From Saliphagus infecundisoli (GTDB taxonomy: Archaea; Halobacteriota; Halobacteria; Halobacteriales; Natrialbaceae), in the NCBI RefSeq assembly GCF_020177375.1, contig NZ_JAIWHV010000010.1, forward strand, positions 1-64,000: a DNA stretch of 64,000 bases, read 5' to 3'. The notes under the pieces were generated by a model. The model had not been told where the DNA came from. It saw nothing but the letters and a program-made list of their open reading frames with translations, and did not search any database. The translations under genes and the position numbers were made by a program. This document shows, piece by piece, positions 35,349 to 44,956 of this stretch. Within the stretch, counting starts at the first letter, position 1. The number at the start of each line of letters is the position of its first letter.

Positions 35349-36971
35349 ATGAGCGAGTCGGAGGGAGATACGGTAGCGGGACGGTCGGCAGGCGAGAGCG
35401 ACCTCGCGGTCCATCTGGACGGGATCACCAAGCGGTTCTCGGACGTGGTCGCGAACGACGACGTCGATCTCCGCGTCGAGCGGGGGTCCGTCCACGCCCT
35501 GCTGGGCGAGAACGGCGCCGGAAAGACGACGCTGATGAACGTCCTCTACGGGCTCTACGAGCCCGACGAGGGCCGCGTCGTCGTCGATGGCCGGGAACGC
35601 GGGTTCGACCGGCCGCGCGACGCCATCGACGCCGGAATCGGGATGATTCACCAGCACTTCATGCTCGTGGACACGATGACCGTCGCGGAGAACGTCGCGC
35701 TCGGCAACGAGCCCCGCAAATGGTTCGGGCTCGCGGTCGACCGCGCGCGCATCGACCGCGAGATCCGCGACCTCTGTGACCGGTACGGCTTTTCCGTCGA
35801 TCCAGACGCGCGGATCGGGGACGTGAGCGTCGGCGTCCGCCAGCGCGTCGAGATCATCAAGGCGCTCTATCGCGGCGCGGACGTGCTGATCCTGGACGAG
35901 CCGACGGCCGTGCTCACCCCCCAAGAGGTCGAGGACCTCTACGACGTCTTGGCGGAGCTGACCGCCCAGGGAAAGACGATCATCTTCATCACCCACAAGC
36001 TGGGCGAGGCGACTCACGCGGCCGACGCGATCACCGTCCTCCGGGACGGCGAGTCGGTCGGAACCGTAGACCCCGAGGGAACGAGCCGGGCGGAACTCGC
36101 CGAACTCATGGTCGGACGGGAGGTGTTGCTGGAGGCCGAGACGGAGCCCGTCGAGACCGGCGAGACGGTCCTCTCGGTCGCGGACCTCTCGGTGATCGAC
36201 GACCGCGACGTTCCCGTCGTCTCGGGGATCGACCTCGACGTGCGGGCCGGCGAGGTCGTCGGGATCGCCGGCGTCGACGGCAACGGCCAGGCCGAACTGG
36301 TCGAGGCGGTCGCCGGCCTTCGCACGCCCGACGCGGGGACGGTTCGCTTTTCGGGTCGCGACGTCACCGACTGGTCGCGCCGGAAGCGCATCGAGTCGGG
36401 GATGGCCTACGTCCCCGAGGACCGTCAGGAGCGCGGACTCGTCATGCCCTTCGACCTCGTCGAGAACGCCGTCCTCGGGAGCCAGCGGGGCCCGGCGTTC
36501 GCGGGCGACGGTCGGATCGACTGGGCGGCGGTCCGCGATCACGCCGAGGACGTGGTCGGGACCTACGACGTCCGGCCCGCCACGACCGACTCCGAGGCGG
36601 CCGACCTCTCGGGGGGCAATCAACAGAAGTTCGTCGTCGGCCGGGAACTCGAGCGCGACCCCGACCTCCTCGTCGCGACCCACCCGACTCGCGGGGTCGA
36701 CGTCGGCTCGACGGAGTTCGTCCACGACCGGCTGCTCGAACTTCGCCGCGAGGGGGTTGCGACCCTGCTGGTCTCCTCGAACTTGGAGGAGGTCCGGTCG
36801 CTCTCGGATCGGCTGGCGGTGATCTACGAGGGGGAGTTCGTCGACGTGGTCGATCCCGACGCCGTCACCGAGGAGGAACTCGGCCTGCTGATGGCCGGCG
36901 AGCACCCCGAGGGGACGACGGAGTCAGAGACCGAACCCCCGGTCGGGGGCGAGGGGGGTGACGAGCGATGA
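35349..36971 (+). CDS. nucleoside ABC transporter ATP-binding protein (tandem domains)
   Basis: The 540-residue double ATPase is of the sugar/nucleoside (RbsA/YufO) class. The first domain has Walker A GENGAGKTTLM (about residue 56), the loop IHQHFMLVDTMTVAEN, a signature region with VSVGVRQRVEIIKAL and Walker B LILDEPTAVLTP. The second has the degenerate GVDGNGQAEL Walker A usual for this class, LSGGNQQKFVVGREL and the ATHPTRGVD Walker B. It starts 3 nt after the lipoprotein stop and overlaps the permease by 4 nt. It powers nucleoside uptake. Confidence 0.93.
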   Translation: MSESEGDTVAGRSAGESDLAVHLDGITKRFSDVVANDDVDLRVERGSVHALLGENGAGKTTLMNVLYGLYEPDEGRVVVDGRERGFDRPRDAIDAGIGMIHQHFMLVDTMTVAENVALGNEPRKWFGLAVDRARIDREIRDLCDRYGFSVDPDARIGDVSVGVRQRVEIIKALYRGADVLILDEPTAVLTPQEVEDLYDVLAELTAQGKTIIFITHKLGEATHAADAITVLRDGESVGTVDPEGTSRAELAELMVGREVLLEAETEPVETGETVLSVADLSVIDDRDVPVVSGIDLDVRAGEVVGIAGVDGNGQAELVEAVAGLRTPDAGTVRFSGRDVTDWSRRKRIESGMAYVPEDRQERGLVMPFDLVENAVLGSQRGPAFAGDGRIDWAAVRDHAEDVVGTYDVRPATTDSEAADLSGGNQQKFVVGRELERDPDLLVATHPTRGVDVGSTEFVHDRLLELRREGVATLLVSSNLEEVRSLSDRLAVIYEGEFVDVVDPDAVTEEELGLLMAGEHPEGTTESETEPPVGGEGGDER

Positions 36972-38191
36972 GGGATCGGATCGAGGGGCTGATCGGGCGT
37001 CTCGTCCGCGCGTCGATCGTCGAGCGGGTCGCCATCGCCGCCGCCGCCCTGGTCGCCGCGGTTGTCGTCGGCGGCGTCCTCGTCTTCGTCTCCGGGGGCT
37101 TTGCCTCGTGTGCGAGCGGGCTGGACCTGGCGGGCTGGACGTTCTGTTACAACCCGATGCAGGTCTACTACGAGCTGTTCCTCGGCGCGCTCGGCCATCC
37201 CCTCGAGGGCGGCTGGCACGTCCACAACTTCAGCCTCGCGACGACGCTCCGGGAGACGACGCTGCTCGCCTTCGCCGGGCTCTCTGTCGCCGTCGCCTTC
37301 CGAGCGGGGCTGTTCAACATCGGCACCCAGGGACAGCTCGTCGTCGGGGGCCTGCTGACGGCGGTGACCGTCCTCTTCGCCGCCCGGTTCGTCCCCGGCG
37401 GCGCCGTCGGAACCCTCGTACTCGTCCCTCTCGGCGTGCTGGCGGGCGCGGTCGGCGGCGGGTTCTACGGCGCGATCCCCGGCGCACTGAAGGCCTACGG
37501 CGGCGCAAACGAGGTGATCACGACGATCATGCTCAACTTCGTTGCGGTCGGAGTCACCTCGACGCTTTTGTCCTGGCGGTTTCAGGACCCCGAGAGCGCG
37601 AACCCCCAGACCCGCGCCGTCCCCGAGTACGCCGAGATCCCCACGATCCCCGTGATCGGCTACAGCCCCCGGCTGGACTTCTCGCTTCTCGCCCTCGGGT
37701 TCGCCGTTGCGTTGATGGTCGGACTCGCCTGGATGCTCGCCCGGACCTCCTTCGGCTACGAGCTCCGGGTCAGCGGGGTCCAGCCGGAGGCGGCCCGCTA
37801 CGGCGGCGTCGCCGAGAAACGCATGACCGTCGCGAGCATGACCCTCTCGGGCGCCCTCGGGGGGATCGCCGGCGCGTTCTGGGTCCTGATGCAACACGGC
37901 CGCTGGCTCGAGAACGTCCCCTCGCTGGGGTTCGACGGGATCGCCGTCTCGATCCTCGCGGGGAACAATCCGCTGGGCGTCGGCGCAGCCGCCTTCCTCT
38001 TCGGCGTGCTCTCGAGCGGCGGCCGGTCGATCAACACCGCGACGGACGTTCCCCCCGAACTGGTCGGCGTCGTCTCGGGGCTGATCATCCTGTTCGTCGC
38101 GATGCCGGAGTTCTTCCGGATGATCGGTCGGCAGTTCCTCGACGTCGACGAGGAACCCGGCCGCGGAACCGGGGGTGGGGCCGATGAGTGA
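36968..38191 (+). CDS. nucleoside ABC transporter permease 1
   Basis: The 407-residue membrane protein has about 10 hydrophobic segments. The characteristic SVAVAFRAGLFNIGTQGQLV and GGANEVITTIMLNFVAVG are hallmarks of nucleoside-type BMP permeases (YufP/NupB-like). The last about 15 residues are polar. It overlaps both the ATPase (4 nt) and the second permease (8 nt), so the operon is tightly coupled. Confidence 0.92.
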   Translation: MRDRIEGLIGRLVRASIVERVAIAAAALVAAVVVGGVLVFVSGGFASCASGLDLAGWTFCYNPMQVYYELFLGALGHPLEGGWHVHNFSLATTLRETTLLAFAGLSVAVAFRAGLFNIGTQGQLVVGGLLTAVTVLFAARFVPGGAVGTLVLVPLGVLAGAVGGGFYGAIPGALKAYGGANEVITTIMLNFVAVGVTSTLLSWRFQDPESANPQTRAVPEYAEIPTIPVIGYSPRLDFSLLALGFAVALMVGLAWMLARTSFGYELRVSGVQPEAARYGGVAEKRMTVASMTLSGALGGIAGAFWVLMQHGRWLENVPSLGFDGIAVSILAGNNPLGVGAAAFLFGVLSSGGRSINTATDVPPELVGVVSGLIILFVAMPEFFRMIGRQFLDVDEEPGRGTGGGADE

Positions 38192-39251
38192 CCTCCTCTC
38201 GCGTCGGAGCGCCGCCGTCGCCCTCGCGGTCCTCGCGGCGGTCACGATTGCGGCCGGGCTCGTCTTTCCCGACTCGTGGGTGGGGACCGTCCTCTCCGTG
38301 CTGGCCAGCCCGGGCACACACACCGCGATGCTCCGGCTCGCCGTCCCGATCGCGCTCGCGGCCATCGGAGGGATCTTCGCCGAGAAGAGCGGCGTCATCA
38401 ACATCGGGCTCGAGGGTCTGCTGATCGTCTCCGCGTTCTCGGCGATCCTCGTCACCTTCCGGCTGGGTGCCGGCGAGTCGACCGCGTTGCTCTCGAACCA
38501 CTGGTGGGGGTTCGCGGTCGGCGTGATCGTGAGCACGCTGTTCGCCCTGCTCTTTGCGGCCGTCTGCATCGAGTTCGAGGCCGACCAGATCATCGCCGGG
38601 CTGGCGGTCTGGCTGATCGCGCTCGGGCTCGCGCCGTTTGCCTCCCGGATCGTCTTCGACAGCCCGAACACCGGCAACGTCGGCACGTTCGATGCCGTCA
38701 CCGTTCCCGTGCTCTCGGAGGTCCCCGTCCTGGGCTACCTGCTGTTCGACACCGGCCCGGACGTCTACGTGATGCTCATCGCGGCGGTCGCGGGCTGGTA
38801 CCTGCTGGCCAGGACCCGCTTCGGACGCTGGGTCGAGGCCAGCGGCGAGAACCCGAAGGCCCTCGATACGGCGGGCGTCGACGTCCGGAAGGTCCGCTAC
38901 GCCGCCGTCTTGCTCTCGGGGATCTTCGCCGGCCTCGGCGGCGCCGGCTTCGCGCTCGGCCAGCTTGGCACCTTTGCGGGCGGCGGCGAGACCGACATCG
39001 GGGGCCGGGGCTTTATCGCCATCGCGACCTACCTCTTTGCGAACTACCATCCCATCGGCGCGCTCGCCGGCTCCTTTCTCTTTGCGGGCCTGGATGCCGT
39101 CCAGATCCGGCTGCAGACCTACGGCTACGCCGTCCCGACCGAGCTCATCCGGACGATCCCCTACGTTACCGTGATCGCCGTCCTCGTCCTCTTCGGGAAG
39201 ACGCGGCTCCCGGAGGCGGCCGGCGAGCCCTACGATCCCGACGAGGACTGA
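38184..39251 (+). CDS. nucleoside ABC transporter permease 2
   Basis: The partner permease has 355 residues from the ATG at 38184; a GTG at 38175 is also in frame. The family motif GIFAEKSGVINIGLEGLLI is near residue 60, with the ETDIGGRGFIAIATYLFANY segment in the last third. About eight to nine membrane helices are present. Its stop codon supplies the first base of palindromic element copy 2, and cytidine deaminase follows about 120 nt later. Confidence 0.92.
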   Translation: MSDLLSRRSAAVALAVLAAVTIAAGLVFPDSWVGTVLSVLASPGTHTAMLRLAVPIALAAIGGIFAEKSGVINIGLEGLLIVSAFSAILVTFRLGAGESTALLSNHWWGFAVGVIVSTLFALLFAAVCIEFEADQIIAGLAVWLIALGLAPFASRIVFDSPNTGNVGTFDAVTVPVLSEVPVLGYLLFDTGPDVYVMLIAAVAGWYLLARTRFGRWVEASGENPKALDTAGVDVRKVRYAAVLLSGIFAGLGGAGFALGQLGTFAGGGETDIGGRGFIAIATYLFANYHPIGALAGSFLFAGLDAVQIRLQTYGYAVPTELIRTIPYVTVIAVLVLFGKTRLPEAAGEPYDPDED

Positions 39252-39331
39252 TACGGTCGGAGACGAGTCAGTGCACCGTCGATCGCAATGCGGTGTGCGA
39301 TCAAACGGTAAATCGTCGTCTCCGACGGTAT
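39251..39331. repeat. nested palindromic element, copy 2
   Basis: The outer arms at 39251-39266 and 39316-39331 match at 15 of 16 positions. Inside, ACCGT (39275-39279) pairs with ACGGT (39305-39309), and GATCGCA (39281-39287) pairs perfectly with TGCGATC (39296-39302), with an 8-nt loop. Relative to copy 1, four outer-stem positions changed with a matching change on the other arm. GAC flanks both sides as in copy 1. It lies between the nucleoside importer and cdd. Confidence 0.75.
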
Positions 39332-39374
39332 GACGAACCGATGCACCGATGGGCCTGGGGATCGACCTCCGCCC

Positions 39375-39770
39375 ATGACCGATCGCCAGGACCTGATCGA
39401 GGCCGCCCGCGAGATCCAGACCGAAGCCCACGTCCCCTACTCGGAGTACCGCGTCGGCGCCGCCATAGAGACGACCGATGGCGAGGTATACACGGGCTGT
39501 AACATCGAGAACGCCAACTACAGCAACAGCTTGCACGCCGAGGAGGTCGCCGTCGGGAAGGCGATCGCCGACGGAAATCGCGACTTCTCCCGGATCGCCG
39601 TCAGCTCCTCGCGCCGGGACGGCGTCACCCCCTGTGGGATGTGTCGCCAGACGCTCGCGGAGTTCTGTGGCGAGGAGTTTCCGGTGTTCTGTGACGCGGA
39701 CGGCGAGGTCGAGGCGTACACCCTCGGCGAGCTCCTCCCGGCGGCGATCAGCGAGGAGACCTTGGAGTAG
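39375..39770 (+). CDS. cdd: cytidine deaminase
   Basis: The 131-residue zinc enzyme converts cytidine or deoxycytidine to uridine. The catalytic HAEE (in SLHAEEVAVGKAI, about residue 54) and the zinc cysteines PCGMCRQ (about residue 86) are intact, with the substrate loop GCNIENANYSNSL. I use the ATG at 39375; the frame is open further upstream, but that stretch is the palindromic element. Position after the nucleoside importer points to pyrimidine salvage. Confidence 0.95.
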   Translation: MTDRQDLIEAAREIQTEAHVPYSEYRVGAAIETTDGEVYTGCNIENANYSNSLHAEEVAVGKAIADGNRDFSRIAVSSSRRDGVTPCGMCRQTLAEFCGEEFPVFCDADGEVEAYTLGELLPAAISEETLE

Positions 39771-39823
39771 CGACGACCGCGAGCGACCGCCACACCTATC
39801 CCCCGTTCCCCGAAACGAGGGCC

Positions 39824-40270
39824 ATGCTCGAGCGCCTCCGGAAGCGGGTCCGCGGCAACGGCGAGCCGGTCGTCGGCCTCTTCGTCGACGGGCCGAACGT
39901 CCTCCGCGAGGAGTTCGACGTCGATCTCGACGACGTCCGCGAGGCCGGACGCGGGCTGGGACGGCTCGGCGTCTGCCGGCTCTATCTGAACGAACACGCG
40001 ACTCCGGGACTGATTCAGGCCGCCGAGGCCAGGGGGTTCGAGGTCGTCGTCACCAGCGGCGACGTCGACGTCCGCCTCGCGGTCGACGCGACCGCCCTCG
40101 CCGACGCTATCGACGTCCTCGCGGTCGTCTCACGGGATACGGACTTCAAACCAGTCGTCGAGCACGCCGGCCGGAACGGGCTCCGGACGGTCGCGATCGC
40201 CCCCGGGACCTATGGAGGGTCGGACGCGCTCCCGAACGCCGCCGACGAGTCGATGAGCCTCGAGGACTAG
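39824..40270 (+). CDS. NYN-domain (PIN-like) protein
   Basis: The 148-residue protein has the NYN ribonuclease fold. [14 protein letters not shown] has the first acidic residue and [15 protein letters not shown] the central acid. [16 protein letters not shown] has the SRDTDF motif with the third metal acid. The family is related to LabA and eukaryotic MARF1 nucleases, so single-stranded RNA cleavage is likely but unproven. It ends overlapping the subtilase stop by 4 nt (convergent TAG/CTA). Confidence 0.85.
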   Translation: MLERLRKRVRGNGEPVVGLFVDGPNVLREEFDVDLDDVREAGRGLGRLGVCRLYLNEHATPGLIQAAEARGFEVVVTSGDVDVRLAVDATALADAIDVLAVVSRDTDFKPVVEHAGRNGLRTVAIAPGTYGGSDALPNAADESMSLED

Positions 40271-41862
40271 ATCCCCTTCTCGGTGATCTCTAAGTCGTAG
40301 GTGCCGCTGCCCGACCAGGCGTCAACCATCACGTACAGCGGTTCCTGGCTGGGGTCGTCGACGACGATCTCCTCGTCGCTACCCCAGTTGTACGACCGGT
40401 GGTCGTAGCTCGCGGTCGTCGGACAGCCCCCGCCCTCGTTGGCGTAGAGGTCGAAGGTCGCGTCCGAGGGCCCCTGGAGGTCGACGACGACCTGGCAGGT
40501 GTCCGCGAGCTCCCACTCGTAGGACCAGCAGTCGGAGCCGCCACTCGAGAGCGACTGATCGGAGATGGCGGTCGTCGTTCGGGCGTCACCACAGGTGCCC
40601 CCTCCCCCGCCGCCTCCGCCGCCACCGCCGTCGCCGGGTTCGGTGCCGACCGCGGCCTCGGCGTCGACGCGACCCGAACCCTGTTCGTCGGCCGAGAGGC
40701 CGACGTCCTCGGCGGTGTTCTTCAGGTGCATCCGGGTGTCGGCGGTGTCCGTTCCCCACTGCGAGATCGCGAGTCCGGCGACGCCGGCGACGACCGGCGA
40801 GGCCATCGAGGTCCCCGAGAGCTGGTCGTAGTCGTCCCAGGGTATCGTCGAGAGCACGTTACTGCCGGGCGCACAGAGTTCGATCTCCTCGCCGACGTTC
40901 GAGTAGGCCGCGAGCGAGCCGTCGGGGTCGAGCGCCGAGACGGCCAGACACTCGTCGTAGGCCGCGGGGTAGGAGACGCTCGCCCCGTAGTCGTTGCCCG
41001 CGGCGGCGACGACGAGCGAGCCCTGGTTCTGGGCGTAGGAGACGGCGTTTTGCATGGTGGTCGTCGAACCGCCGCCACCCAGCGAGAGGTTGATGACGTC
41101 GGCACCCTGGTCGGCCGACCACGTGATCGCGTCGGCGATGTCCGACAGCGAGCCGCCGCCGCTCTCGTCCAACGCGCGCGCCGAGAGCAGCGAGCAATCG
41201 CTGATCCCGGCGTGGCCGGTCCCGTTGTCGGTGCCGCCCGCGGCGATCCCGCCGACGTGGGTGCCGTGGTTCTCGTCTTGCTGGACGGGATAGGGGTCGG
41301 CGTCGTCGTCCGCGAAGTCCCGACCGTAGTTCGAGACGCTGCCGTCCACGTTCCCCTCGAGGTCGGCGTGGTCGTACTGGATCCCCTGGTCGACCACCGA
41401 TATCGTCACGTCGGAATCGCCCAGGGTGGCGTCCCAGGCGCCCTCACAGCCCACCATCTCCGGGGCGTACTGGTCGCCGTAGCGGGGATCGTTCGGGGTG
41501 AAAAGCGCCTCGAACGTGACGTTCGGTTCGGCGTACCGGACGTGCTCTTTCCGGGTGATCGTGTCGACGAAGTTCTCGCGTGCGCGGTCGGGGGTGTGGC
41601 TCGGGAACTTCACAGCGACGTAGCCGATCCGGTTGTTCGAGCCGACGACCTTCGCTCTCCCGGGAACGTGACGACGGACCGATCCCTCGAGGTCCGAGAC
41701 CGCGCCCTTGGCGACGCCGACGAGGATCTCGTCTTTCTTCGGTCCCGCTCCCCGCCCGGGATTCGCGACGGTGAGCCCCGAGAACAGCCCGCCAGCGCCG
41801 GCGGCGCCGAGGAGTTTCAGCGCGGTTCGCCTGTCGACTGCCGGAGTGTCATAGTCTGGCAT
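40267..41862 (-). CDS. halolysin-like subtilisin protease, Tat-exported
   Basis: The 531-residue protease is counted from the ATG at 41862 ([20 protein letters not shown]); a TTG at 41889 is also in frame. It has a Tat signal, then an I9-type propeptide to about residue 110. The S8 domain carries D158 ([11 protein letters not shown]), H202 (NHGTHVGG), oxyanion N290 and S352 (SGTSMASP). A run of ten glycines at about 412-422 links it to a C-terminal beta domain of PPC type (residues 425-531) with cysteine pairs. The layout matches extracellular halolysins, which degrade protein outside the cell. Confidence 0.93.
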   Translation of the reverse strand: MPDYDTPAVDRRTALKLLGAAGAGGLFSGLTVANPGRGAGPKKDEILVGVAKGAVSDLEGSVRRHVPGRAKVVGSNNRIGYVAVKFPSHTPDRARENFVDTITRKEHVRYAEPNVTFEALFTPNDPRYGDQYAPEMVGCEGAWDATLGDSDVTISVVDQGIQYDHADLEGNVDGSVSNYGRDFADDDADPYPVQQDENHGTHVGGIAAGGTDNGTGHAGISDCSLLSARALDESGGGSLSDIADAITWSADQGADVINLSLGGGGSTTTMQNAVSYAQNQGSLVVAAAGNDYGASVSYPAAYDECLAVSALDPDGSLAAYSNVGEEIELCAPGSNVLSTIPWDDYDQLSGTSMASPVVAGVAGLAISQWGTDTADTRMHLKNTAEDVGLSADEQGSGRVDAEAAVGTEPGDGGGGGGGGGGGTCGDARTTTAISDQSLSSGGSDCWSYEWELADTCQVVVDLQGPSDATFDLYANEGGGCPTTASYDHRSYNWGSDEEIVVDDPSQEPLYVMVDAWSGSGTYDLEITEKGI

Positions 41863-42021
41863 GACGTACCGTCCCGAAGTAGTTACCAACGGAAATTACT
41901 TTCGGTATTCGGAGAGTGTACGACGGGGTGGTAGGTCGCGTGCCACTGTCGGTGCCGTCGCCCGTCTGCGTGTCCGGCACGAACCGCCGGACTTCTATCG
42001 CTCCGATCCGAACGTCCGGCG

Positions 42022-42885
42022 ATGACCGACCCCGATACGCCCGTTCTGGACAACCACCTCCACCTCAACCCCGACAACGGGCGGGGGCTCGCCGCCGTCG
42101 ACGACTTTCGGCGGCTGGGCGGGACCCACCTGATCGTGGTGAACAAACCGTCCTGGCATCTGGGCCAGGACGTCGAGGGAGGCGAGGAGTTCCGGCCCGT
42201 CTTCGATCGCACCCTCGATGTCGTCGCGGAAGCCGCCGACCGGCTCCCGGGAACCGCGTGGCCCGTCCTGGGCGTCCATCCCGGACTCGTGACCCGGCTG
42301 GTCGACGACCGGGGGCTCTCCCCCGAGCGCGCGGGCGACCTCATGATCGAGGGTCTCGAGCTCGCGGCCGACTACGTCGCGGAGGGGGAGGCTCTCGGGT
42401 TGAAGTCCGGGCGACCCCACTACGACGTTCCGGAGGCAGTGTGGGAGGCGTCCAACCGGGTCATGCGCCGGGCGTTCTCCCTCGGCGCTGACCTCGACTG
42501 TGCCGTCCAGCTCCACACTGAGGAAAGCGAGGACCTCACCGTGGTCGCGGGCTGGGCCGAAGAGGCGGGGCTTCCGGCCCACCGCGTCGTCAAACACTAC
42601 GCCAGCGGCCGTCTGGCGGGCCCGACCCCGAGCGTCATGTCCGAAAAGGATTGGCTCCGGGAGGCCGCCGAGCGCGGCGACCCCTTCCTGATGGAGACCG
42701 ACTTCGTCGACGACCCCGACCGGCCCGGCGCGGTGCTCGGGCCAAAAACGGTCCCTCGACGGGTCGACTGGCTCGAGGCGGAGGGGCACGCCGAGGCGAT
42801 CCGGACTGCCCACGTCGAGACACCTCGACTGGTGTACGGGGTCGACACCGAGGCCACCCTCGATCCGGGGGGTGAGAACGGATGA
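42022..42885 (+). CDS. TatD-like metal-dependent hydrolase
   Basis: The 287-residue amidohydrolase-fold protein begins with the metal-binding DNHLHLNPDNG. Other TatD-like elements are VLGVHPGLVTRL, the AVQLHTEES region supplying a metal histidine, VVKHYASG and METDFVDDP with the late acidic ligand. Family members are DNases or metal-dependent hydrolases. The archaeal branch is often annotated only as TatD-related. It precedes the carbamoyltransferase on the same strand by about 70 nt, but a strong TATA box between them suggests separate transcription. Confidence 0.85.
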   Translation: MTDPDTPVLDNHLHLNPDNGRGLAAVDDFRRLGGTHLIVVNKPSWHLGQDVEGGEEFRPVFDRTLDVVAEAADRLPGTAWPVLGVHPGLVTRLVDDRGLSPERAGDLMIEGLELAADYVAEGEALGLKSGRPHYDVPEAVWEASNRVMRRAFSLGADLDCAVQLHTEESEDLTVVAGWAEEAGLPAHRVVKHYASGRLAGPTPSVMSEKDWLREAAERGDPFLMETDFVDDPDRPGAVLGPKTVPRRVDWLEAEGHAEAIRTAHVETPRLVYGVDTEATLDPGGENG

Positions 42886-42911
42886 CCCGGCCCGATCGGT
42901 TGCATGGGTAT

Positions 42912-42919
42912 TTTTATAG
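42912..42919 (+). promoter_or_regulatory. TATA box for the carbamoyltransferase gene
   Basis: TTTTTATA lies in the GC-rich gap about 40-47 nt upstream of the ATG at 42959. The implied start site is near 42942, giving a leader of about 15 nt. Confidence 0.6.
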
Positions 42920-42958
42920 CCACCTTCCCTCTTGCGGACCAACAACTCTCCGTCACGT

Positions 42959-44782
42959 ATGAGTCCCCCACAGTACACGCTCGCCTTCAAACCCGCAATC
43001 GGCCTCTACGGGCAACACGACCCGAGTTCCGTCCTCTTCGAGGATGGGGTCCCCGTTTTCGGGATCGAGGAGGAGCGCCTGACGCGTCAGAAACACGCCG
43101 TCGAGACGTTCCCCCGGCTGGCGATCGAGGCCTGCCTCGACTACCGCGCGCTCGAGCTCTCCGAGGTCGACCGCGTCCTTCTTCCCTACGACCCGAGCCT
43201 CCGTTCGCGCATCCGCTCGCACTATCTCGGCGACGCGCTCCGGGCGCCCGGGATCGCCCGGAAGATCTCCGCTCTGGAACGGACCCTGGTCGCCGAGATC
43301 CGGGGGAACTTCCTGCCGACCCGGGAGATCGAGACCAAACTCGCAGAGATCGGTACCCCGGTCCCCGAGGTCGAAACGCGCTCCCATCACCTCTGTCACG
43401 CCGCAAGTGCCTTTCACCCCTCCGGCTTTTCGGAGGCCGCGGTGTTGACGATCGACGCGAAAGGCGAGTACGACTCGACGGTCGTCTGGCACGGCTCCGA
43501 TCGGGGCCTGAAACGGCTGCGAACGTACGACCACCCCAACAGCCTCGGACTGTTCTTCGCGATCGTCACCGAGTTCCTGGGCTACCGGATGTTCAACGGC
43601 GAGGGGAAGGTGATGGGACTGGCCCCCTACGGCCGGGAGAACCCCGGGATCGAGCGCGCGCTCCGAGGGCTGGTCGACCTCGGGGTCGATTACGACGTGA
43701 CGCCGCTGACCCGGCGCTGGGGGACGGGCTACGGCGTCAACGTCCTGGAGGATATTTTCGACCGGTCGCGGACCGAGACCCCCGGCGAGTTCGACCAGTG
43801 GGAGAAGGATCTCGCGTACACCGCCCAGAAGCTCTTGGAGGAGACGGTCGTCGAGATCGCCGAGGACGCCGTCTCGAAGACGGGTGCCTCGAACGTGGCG
43901 CTCTCGGGCGGGGTCGCCCTGAACTGCAAGCTCAACAAGCGGATCCGGGAGTCCCCCGCCGTCGAGTCGACGTTCGTCCAGCCCGTCGCCAACGACGCGG
44001 GCCTCGCGCTGGGTGCCGGCTGGGTCGACCAACACCCCTCGGAGGTCGAGCGCCAGTCGACGGTCTACCTCGGTCCCGCCTACGACGACGACCAGATCGA
44101 ACGACGCCTCCGGACCAACAAGATCCCCTACGCCACCCCCGACGACGTAGAGGGCTACGTCGCCTCCCGGCTCGCCGAGGGCGCGCTGGTTGGCTGGTTC
44201 CAGGGCCGGATGGAGATGGGTCCCCGGGCCCTGGGCGCCAGAAGCATCCTCGCCGACCCCCGTTCGATCGAGTCCAGGGATCGGGTCAACGAGTTCGTCA
44301 AACACCGCGAGGAGTGGCGTCCGTTCGCCCCCTCGATGAAAGAGGAGGCCGCCCCAGACTACCTCGTCGATGGTGCGCCCTCCCCTTTCATGATCGACAC
44401 GTTCGACGTCCGCCCGGAGAAAGTAGAGGACCTCGCCGCGGTCGTCCACCCCGCCGACGACACGACCCGGCCCCAGACCGTCCGGGAGGACCAGCATCCC
44501 CGCTACTACCGACTGCTCTCCGCGTTCGAGGAGATCACCGGGGTACCGGTCGTGCTCAACACCTCGTTCAACGACCACGGCGAGCCGATCGTCAACACGC
44601 CCACCGAGGCGATCAAGGACTTCTACGGGATGGGCCTGGACGCCCTCGTCCTCGGCGACTACGTCCTCGAGAAGGACCCCGCCCGGTTCGACTCGATGGA
44701 GGAGTTGGCCGACTCCGCGACCGTGCCCGACGTCGCGCAGTCGGCTTCGGAGGGTCGATCCCCCGTCATCTCGGGGTCCTGA
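42959..44782 (+). CDS. O-carbamoyltransferase (NodU/CmcH/TobZ family)
   Basis: The 607-residue protein combines an N-terminal ASKHA-fold (Kae1-like) domain with a C-terminal YrdC-like domain, as in TobZ. Signatures are VPVFGIEEERLTRQKH, SHHLCHAASAFHPSGF, YDHPNSLGLFFAIVTEFLGY, NVALSGGVALNCKLN, MEMGPRALGARSILADPR and VVLNTSFNDHGEPIV. These enzymes carbamoylate hydroxyl groups of sugars or antibiotics with carbamoyl phosphate, via carbamoyl-AMP. No secondary-metabolite or polysaccharide cluster surrounds it, so the acceptor is open; a surface glycan or glycolipid is a guess. Acylphosphatase lies elsewhere and is not linked. Confidence 0.9.
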   Translation: MSPPQYTLAFKPAIGLYGQHDPSSVLFEDGVPVFGIEEERLTRQKHAVETFPRLAIEACLDYRALELSEVDRVLLPYDPSLRSRIRSHYLGDALRAPGIARKISALERTLVAEIRGNFLPTREIETKLAEIGTPVPEVETRSHHLCHAASAFHPSGFSEAAVLTIDAKGEYDSTVVWHGSDRGLKRLRTYDHPNSLGLFFAIVTEFLGYRMFNGEGKVMGLAPYGRENPGIERALRGLVDLGVDYDVTPLTRRWGTGYGVNVLEDIFDRSRTETPGEFDQWEKDLAYTAQKLLEETVVEIAEDAVSKTGASNVALSGGVALNCKLNKRIRESPAVESTFVQPVANDAGLALGAGWVDQHPSEVERQSTVYLGPAYDDDQIERRLRTNKIPYATPDDVEGYVASRLAEGALVGWFQGRMEMGPRALGARSILADPRSIESRDRVNEFVKHREEWRPFAPSMKEEAAPDYLVDGAPSPFMIDTFDVRPEKVEDLAAVVHPADDTTRPQTVREDQHPRYYRLLSAFEEITGVPVVLNTSFNDHGEPIVNTPTEAIKDFYGMGLDALVLGDYVLEKDPARFDSMEELADSATVPDVAQSASEGRSPVISGS

Positions 44783-44926
44783 GCTCCCCGGAGCGGACGC
44801 CGGGAAACTCGCAGTTCGATGGCGCTGTGGAGACCGCCCGAACCGTTCGGGAGTGAGAGACGGCCACACCCCGGCGACGGGAGTTCGCCGCGGCAAGCGG
44901 GACGTCCCGTTGCTGGTTCTGGGACG

Positions 44927-44933
44927 TTTATAA
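44927..44933 (+). promoter_or_regulatory. TATA box for the winged-helix gene
   Basis: TTTATAA lies about 27 nt before the ATG at 44957, as for a leaderless transcript. Confidence 0.65.
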
Positions 44934-44956
44934 CCCTCCGTGCGAACACCGACACG

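Noticed and set aside
33579-36905. 1108-codon open frame on the minus strand
   Set aside because: It is antisense to the phosphohexomutase, the BMP lipoprotein and the ABC ATPase, all with intact motifs. Its translation is low-complexity with no recognisable domain. Long antisense frames are expected at this GC content.
36824-38701. 625-codon minus-strand frame
   Set aside because: Antisense to the two nucleoside permeases; the Glu/Asp/Arg-rich translation has no domain.
40590-40640. repeat-like GCC/GCCACC run
   Set aside because: This is the poly-glycine linker of the subtilase read on the other strand, not a separate repeat element.
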